DNA of 64,000 bases from positions 159,142 to 223,141 of the IMG/VR virus record IMGVR_UViG_3300024239_000013. One strand, given 5' to 3'. The notes beneath the pieces are model-generated. The model was not told where the DNA came from. It saw nothing but the letters and a program-made list of their open reading frames with translations, and did not search any database. This DNA is from a virus. A program made the position numbers and the translations under genes. Position 1 is the first letter of the stretch, and the number at the start of each line of letters is the position of its first letter. This document shows, in pieces, positions 59,195 through 64,000 of this stretch.

Positions 59195-60880
59195 TTAAAC
59201 TATTGAATTACTTGTTGTTAAAACTCCACAGTATATATTAGCTAAATTTCCACCCCATGCAGAATAAAAAACTTTATACCATCTTCTATTTCCTCCAGTA
59301 GAGCCAATTCCTCCACTAGCACCATTTATATTAACAATAGTGAACTCTACGCTTGATGCGTATTCTCCCAAAGGGAAAAATGCAACTTCTTCGTTTGTCC
59401 CCATATTATATGTACTAGGTAATCCTCCGGGTGATTCTGACGTATTCAGTCCAACAAATCTAAAACAATCTGATGTAGACGATGGATTGCTACTGTGTAC
59501 TTTAAATGATATCGATTCCTGAGTATCTAGTAAATTTAACCACCCTTTATTAAATCCTGTTGTACCTCCTGTAGCAGGTGTCCATATACATATTCCTCTT
59601 TCTCCTGAAGATGCTGAAGGAGATTTTTCTATAACAAAATCAGATCCGTTGTTAACGTAATAATAATTACCGCTATTTGTATTTACCGATATCGAAGGAA
59701 TTATATTAGTCCAATTAACAACAGTTGAAGCATAAGTTCCCTGTCCGGTTTCAGCTAGTTTCTGTGAAGGTTGTGCTGAATTTACTTTCTTGTCCACATA
59801 AACATACCCTGCCCCAAAAACTGTAAATAAAGATCCACTTCCTTGTGTAACTTTTAACAGGAAAGCATTATTGTTAGATGTAGATTTATATAAATATCTT
59901 AGGTTACCAGTAGTCGGAGATCCTGATATCAAATGTAAAGGTGGTTTGTCATCACTTGATTCTGAATATCCATTAAAACTAGTAGTTATATTAAATCCAT
60001 CTACTGAGTATGTTATATTCTTAGTTGAAAACAGTGCAGATCCTGAATTAAAATCCAGATAAAGATCATTAGTAGCATTAACACTAAATAGCTGTGAACT
60101 ATCAAAATAAAAATTAAATCCTAATGAATTTAAAGAAACTGAAGAAGTACTAGATTCTAATAGTAGGTTTGATGTGGGTATATTTATCGTAAATCTATCA
60201 GAAGTACTAAATCTCAGACCATAATCACCTCTATTTGCAGTAGCTCCCTGATCCCAATAGAATCTAGGGGTTCCTGAAGTAAAACTTAAATCCTTATAGT
60301 CAGATTTGGTAAACTCTAATATATTTTTATTTGGATCAGATCCATTTACTGATAATACGAATTTAGAATATTGAGGATTAAATATAGTATTTGGTGAGGA
60401 TTCAGTTCCACTTTCCATTGAAGGATTGTCACTAATAACAACAGTATAATTTATAGGGGTATTTTGTGACAAAAAATACCCATATTTACCAGAATTTCCT
60501 AATGAATTTGAAATAGGTCCAGATATTCTAAATAGATCTTCAGATTTAAGGTTTATCCCATAATAAGACCAGGACCCAGTGGAACCTAATTGATAAATAG
60601 AGTTTGACAAATCTGTATTTAACCAAAAATCGCCTATTCTTGATGTAATGGGTGTAGGTTGGCATGGACCAACAGACCATATACTTCCTCTAGGACCTTG
60701 ATCTCCGTATGATCCTATAGGTCCGGTCTCCCCCTTATTACCCTCTGGACCTTTGGATCCGATTCTTCCATACGGCCCACCTTTAAGTGTTAACAGATTT
60801 GAGAAATTTTGATTTACTTTATCTGTTAAATTCTTCTGAGAATCTCCTTCTTTAATTCTTAATAAATTTAATTCTGACAT
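59195..60880 (-). CDS. Collagen-like fibre protein
   Basis: The 561-residue product has the same plan as its neighbours: GDSQKNLTDKVNQNFSNLL, a Gly-x-y stretch (GPYGRIGSKGPEGNKGETGP and more), then IGDFWLNTDLSNSIYQLG followed by a W-x-x-Y-G segment. A long beta-rich Ser/Asn/Gly region completes it. There is no Hint domain. The ATG lies two bases upstream of the neighbouring gene's start region and the gene is co-transcribed with it. It probably forms a trimeric fibre, inferred from the collagen-like part. Confidence 0.75.
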   Translation of the reverse strand: MSELNLLRIKEGDSQKNLTDKVNQNFSNLLTLKGGPYGRIGSKGPEGNKGETGPIGSYGDQGPRGSIWSVGPCQPTPITSRIGDFWLNTDLSNSIYQLGSTGSWSYYGINLKSEDLFRISGPISNSLGNSGKYGYFLSQNTPINYTVVISDNPSMESGTESSPNTIFNPQYSKFVLSVNGSDPNKNILEFTKSDYKDLSFTSGTPRFYWDQGATANRGDYGLRFSTSDRFTINIPTSNLLLESSTSSVSLNSLGFNFYFDSSQLFSVNATNDLYLDFNSGSALFSTKNITYSVDGFNITTSFNGYSESSDDKPPLHLISGSPTTGNLRYLYKSTSNNNAFLLKVTQGSGSLFTVFGAGYVYVDKKVNSAQPSQKLAETGQGTYASTVVNWTNIIPSISVNTNSGNYYYVNNGSDFVIEKSPSASSGERGICIWTPATGGTTGFNKGWLNLLDTQESISFKVHSSNPSSTSDCFRFVGLNTSESPGGLPSTYNMGTNEEVAFFPLGEYASSVEFTIVNINGASGGIGSTGGNRRWYKVFYSAWGGNLANIYCGVLTTSNSIV

Positions 60881-60907
60881 TTGATATTCTGATAGAAATA
60901 ATTATTG

Positions 60908-60915
60908 TATATATC
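60908..60915 (-). promoter_or_regulatory. Candidate GATATATA promoter box
   Basis: TTTGATATATACAATAATT overlaps the stop of the upstream fibre gene and lies 27 bases before the ATG at 60880. Confidence 0.35.
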
Positions 60916-62455
60916 AAATATTAAAAGATCCTCCATATCCTCCTGTCGGACCGTATGCTCTATAAAAAACCGTTATGTTATTATCTCCAGTAACTCCTCT
61001 AGATATAGTAAAGTCTATATTACTAGCAGAAAAAGGCAAAGATATAACATTAGAAACATCTCCACTAGTTGCTCCTTTACCGATATATTTAATACCGTCA
61101 GTAAAACCACTCTGTACACTTGTTGGACTATAATGAACATTTATATCTATAGATTGTCCTGGGTCTAATCCCCCTGTGGTACCCCAAGAATAATTGGATG
61201 CACTATAGATTCCAATTCCTATGTAGCTACTACTAGGAACTGTTGGATTTATGACAATAGTGTTTCCAGTTTGTAAAACTGCAGAAGATACCGGAGTTGA
61301 TGAACGAGAGATTAAATACCAATTAACAAAATTCGAAGAAACTGAGCTAGTTGCTCCTGGTGTAGCTGAAGCATAAGATATTCCAGTTTCGATTTTTTTT
61401 GTTTTTATTTTACCTTTTGTGTTTATGTAGAATTCTCTTTCAGAAGAAGATTCTAAAGAAACAGCATAAACCGAATTTGAAAGTGTCTGGAAAGTATCAG
61501 CAGATCTGGATGTTCTAAATCCATATTTACCCCCATTATACGTGTATATGGAAGGAGCTGTTGATGTAAGAGAAGCTGTTAAATTAACAGGTGCATTGAT
61601 GTATCCAGACCCCCCTGTTATGTTCATAAAAGCACTTCTGATCTTGAATTCATTCGTTGAATTCATAGAAAATCCGCCGGTGGAGAAAATTCCAGAATTG
61701 GAATCGATACCATAATTTATTTCAACACCTCTTGGAGACTGTATGGATAAATTATTGAATCTAGATTGAAACCCTCCAGATACTCCGGTAACAAAAGATC
61801 CTCCGGGTATTTCTAAAACTAAAGAATTATCATTTAAAGAAAAGTTTTTCCATCTAAAAATTGGATGCTTTGAATAATCAGAAACGGATCCTGATTCTAT
61901 ATTACTTTTAGAAAATTCTAATATAGGAGAATCGTTTACTGAGACATTGGTAGATATAACAAATTTTGAAAGATCTTCATTCAATATACCCGACTCTGGG
62001 ACATCGTCTGCTACTATAAATAAATAATTCTGAGGAGAATTTTGATCGAATGTTATAACAAATCCAGTTCCTCCTGAAACATAATCAACCTCATCTTTTC
62101 TAAATATAGATCCTTCGGATGATAAACTATACCCAGTAGAAGTCCATCCACTTTCATTAAAAACATAAATTTTTCCGTCGTTTGAATCTATCCAGAAATC
62201 GCCTTCCATCACCGTATTATATGGACCTGAAGGTTGAGCTAAATTAACAAACCATCTATTCCCTCTTATTCCAGTAGCACCAGTATTTCCAGCAGGTCCT
62301 TTGCTTCCAGCAGGTCCTGTGTCTCCTACAGGTCCGGTTATACCCTGAGTTCCACCATTAGCTTCTATAATTTCATCAAAATTATAGTTTAGTTTGTCTA
62401 TTGCATCAGATTGAGAATCGTTATAATCTAAATACTGTATATTAGTAATTGGCAT
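60914..62455 (-). CDS. Collagen-like fibre protein
   Basis: The 513-residue product is the third member of the group: NDSQSDAIDKLNYNFDEII, a Gly-x-y stretch (GITGPVGDTGPAGSKGPAGN and more), then EGDFWIDSNDGKIYVFNESG with a W-x-x-x-G-Y-S end, and a beta-rich distal part that ends GPTGGYGGSFNI. No Hint domain is present. Similar N-termini with different distal parts suggest that these proteins share an attachment point and differ in what they bind. Confidence 0.75.
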   Translation of the reverse strand: MPITNIQYLDYNDSQSDAIDKLNYNFDEIIEANGGTQGITGPVGDTGPAGSKGPAGNTGATGIRGNRWFVNLAQPSGPYNTVMEGDFWIDSNDGKIYVFNESGWTSTGYSLSSEGSIFRKDEVDYVSGGTGFVITFDQNSPQNYLFIVADDVPESGILNEDLSKFVISTNVSVNDSPILEFSKSNIESGSVSDYSKHPIFRWKNFSLNDNSLVLEIPGGSFVTGVSGGFQSRFNNLSIQSPRGVEINYGIDSNSGIFSTGGFSMNSTNEFKIRSAFMNITGGSGYINAPVNLTASLTSTAPSIYTYNGGKYGFRTSRSADTFQTLSNSVYAVSLESSSEREFYINTKGKIKTKKIETGISYASATPGATSSVSSNFVNWYLISRSSTPVSSAVLQTGNTIVINPTVPSSSYIGIGIYSASNYSWGTTGGLDPGQSIDINVHYSPTSVQSGFTDGIKYIGKGATSGDVSNVISLPFSASNIDFTISRGVTGDNNITVFYRAYGPTGGYGGSFNI

Positions 62456-62458
62456 TTT

Positions 62459-64000
62459 TTATATTTTATTTATTCCTAAATTAAATAATATAGAGCAATT
62501 ATAATTTGCTTCTACATTATACTCAAAATTATAAATTAAATCCTTATTTTTGATTAATTTATAATTGGGTTCATTAAAATATTCCATCTTATATTTATCA
62601 GAATTAAAAATATCCCCTCTTACCATTAGATTAGGATCTATGTATTCCGAAGACTTTTTAACATACATGTCAAATAAATTTCCCTGATACAACGGAGAAA
62701 CGTTTAAATCTATATAATTATTAATATCGTCATTTATAGAATCAGGATTACCTACTCCAAAATCAGAAATTATATTATCAATAAAAGTCTGTTTTATACC
62801 AGAATTTAGTAAATATCTTCTTAGCATTCTATCCAATCTGATTATACCCTTTATAATTCTCATTTCTGGAAAATATTGCCATATTATTTCTGCGTCAGGA
62901 AATATTGCAATATCTAATTTATTATAATCAACACCAGAAAGGTATGGGCCTACTACTCCAATACCGGTAGCAGAGTTATTCTGCTGTATATTCTGGATTG
63001 ATGAGATATAAGATTCTATATTATTATTTATAGTGGAAACGTCGCTGTTTCCGGTAGTTCTTGAGATTTGAAGAGTTATGTAGTTATCAAACTTAACAGG
63101 GTCTGGTGTTTTCATTATTTTAGAACCAAAGAAGGTTTTAAATTCCTTCATAGATCTGGTTCCTGCAACATCAATATAAGTTTCTGCTCCAGTAAATTTT
63201 TGATAATAACCAGGATCCCAAGAAGAAGAAAATACATTAAAATCTTTTTTCCATATAGGAGACTGACCAACCAAAGGATAAACAGGACCTTCTGGTAAAT
63301 TTTGACTCTGTGAAAGTATATTATTATCAAGTGAAACTTTAGTAAATTCCAGGTTTCTAGATATTCCGAAATAATATTTACCAGGGGAAAAATTACAGTT
63401 TCTGAATGAAAGATCTAAATCATATCCATAGACAGAATCGGTTTTATCATTATCAAAATGTAATATTTTTCTAAATAAAGGCTCGTATCCTCCAGAATAC
63501 CTCAGTAAAGTTGAAGGTAAGTTTTGTCCTGATTGTATAACATAACCAGTAGGAATAGATTCTCCTATTGTTTGAGGTCCTCCGTAAAATTTAGAAGGTC
63601 TAGATCCCTTAGCTTTAACAAGTCTAGTAGGTTTTTCTATATAAAGTTCAAAATCATTAACTCTTTCTATGCTAATTAAATTTACAGGATCCCAAAAATA
63701 ACTATTATATTTAATGTAAGGTGAACTCGAATTTATTCTTCTTGCAATGTCAGCAACAGAAGTTCTCTGTAATATTGAATCGTAATAACTCTCACCACCT
63801 TGAATCTGGAATACCGGTTTATTTCTATAAACAGACGAAGGTCCAACAGGAACTGTGATTGGGTCTTCAGAAGAAAAAGATATATTAAATGTATATGGAG
63901 CAGATCCTGTTGCCACTTTACCAAATTCAATATATGTAGGTCCTACACCAATAGGCCAAGGATATGTTGGTTCCCCAACTATCCCCGGAACTTTAAAACT
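62459..64000 (-). CDS. Large structural protein, 5' end beyond window
   Basis: The frame is open from the right window edge to the stop at 62459, so at least 513 residues belong to it and the start lies outside; a GTG at 63916 is an internal codon and not needed as a start. The visible part opens FKVPGIVGEPTYPWPIGVGP and is rich in aromatic residues, Ser and Asn. It includes PDAEIIWQYFPEMRIIKGII and ends NCSILFNLGINKI. No family was recognised. Its position directly upstream of the fibre genes suggests a baseplate or fibre attachment protein. Confidence 0.65.
   Translation of the reverse strand, partial: SFKVPGIVGEPTYPWPIGVGPTYIEFGKVATGSAPYTFNISFSSEDPITVPVGPSSVYRNKPVFQIQGGESYYDSILQRTSVADIARRINSSSPYIKYNSYFWDPVNLISIERVNDFELYIEKPTRLVKAKGSRPSKFYGGPQTIGESIPTGYVIQSGQNLPSTLLRYSGGYEPLFRKILHFDNDKTDSVYGYDLDLSFRNCNFSPGKYYFGISRNLEFTKVSLDNNILSQSQNLPEGPVYPLVGQSPIWKKDFNVFSSSWDPGYYQKFTGAETYIDVAGTRSMKEFKTFFGSKIMKTPDPVKFDNYITLQISRTTGNSDVSTINNNIESYISSIQNIQQNNSATGIGVVGPYLSGVDYNKLDIAIFPDAEIIWQYFPEMRIIKGIIRLDRMLRRYLLNSGIKQTFIDNIISDFGVGNPDSINDDINNYIDLNVSPLYQGNLFDMYVKKSSEYIDPNLMVRGDIFNSDKYKMEYFNEPNYKLIKNKDLIYNFEYNVEANYNCSILFNLGINKI

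Noticed and set aside
1-64000. tRNA genes and CRISPR arrays
   Set aside because: The gaps longer than about 60 bases were read for cloverleaf ends and for regular repeats; only the tmRNA and hairpin terminators were found.

Overview
The window reads as part of the genome of a large T4-like tailed bacteriophage (myovirus type) that most likely infects a member of the Bacteroidetes, probably a flavobacterium. The phage assignment rests on a T4-style replication, recombination and nucleotide set: a family B DNA polymerase in two pieces, topoisomerase subunits of the gp52 and gp39 type, primase gp61, ssDNA-binding gp32, UvsW, a UvsY-like protein, a RuvC-like nuclease, NrdA/NrdB, a dUTPase and a dCMP hydroxymethylase. 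These sit beside an endolysin and fibre genes. The host guess rests on strong A+T richness, lack of Shine-Dalgarno sequences before most starts, a tmRNA tag that begins Gly-Glu as in Bacteroidetes, and small families (Hc1-like histone, DUF4494-like) typical of that phylum. It is an inference.

Almost every gene is on the minus strand; only four (11373, 15237, 33576, 33892) are on the plus strand. From left to right: 0-6.6 kb holds RNase HII with a broken frame, two metallophosphoesterases, the dCMP hydroxymethylase and small unknowns. 6.6-9.3 kb holds a GIY-YIG endonuclease, a phage tmRNA, a glycosyltransferase-like gene and a noncoding gap. 9.3-17 kb has a Ro60-like vWA protein, an ATP-grasp ligase fused to an aspartic-protease-like domain, the C-terminal half of DNA polymerase and a Vsr-like homing endonuclease. 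17-24 kb has a clamp-like protein, topoisomerase subunits, DnaJ and UvdE. 24-33.5 kb has a glycosyltransferase, adenylate kinase, NrdA, an FkbM methyltransferase, NrdB, dUTPase and the N-terminal half of DNA polymerase. 33.5-41.4 kb has an endolysin, a TnpB-only insertion element, DnaK, Hsp20, small unknowns and an Hc1-like histone. 41.4-51.9 kb has an RNA-ligase/adenylyltransferase fusion, a nucleotidyltransferase, UvsW, a second GIY-YIG gene, UvsY-like, primase, gp32, GmhA and RuvC-like genes. 52.2-64 kb is a structural region with three collagen-like fibre proteins and two proteins ending in intein-like Hint domains.

Several observations look unusual. (1) rnhB has a 7-nt interruption whose geometry (GGC, stop, landing GGC) resembles the translational bypass of T4 gene 60. 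(2) DNA polymerase is split at the fingers into two genes about 17 kb apart, with a homing endonuclease beside one half. (3) A short N-terminal motif resembling the T4 capsid-targeting sequence, several copies followed by an L/I-x-E site, occurs on enzymes and unknowns, which suggests a set of packaged head proteins. (4) Two adjacent structural proteins end in Hint domains lacking a splicing +1 nucleophile. (5) The tmRNA has an unusually long 25-residue tag. (6) A recurrent GATATATA box lies upstream of many genes and could be a phage promoter element. Assignments come from reading motifs; no database search was possible.
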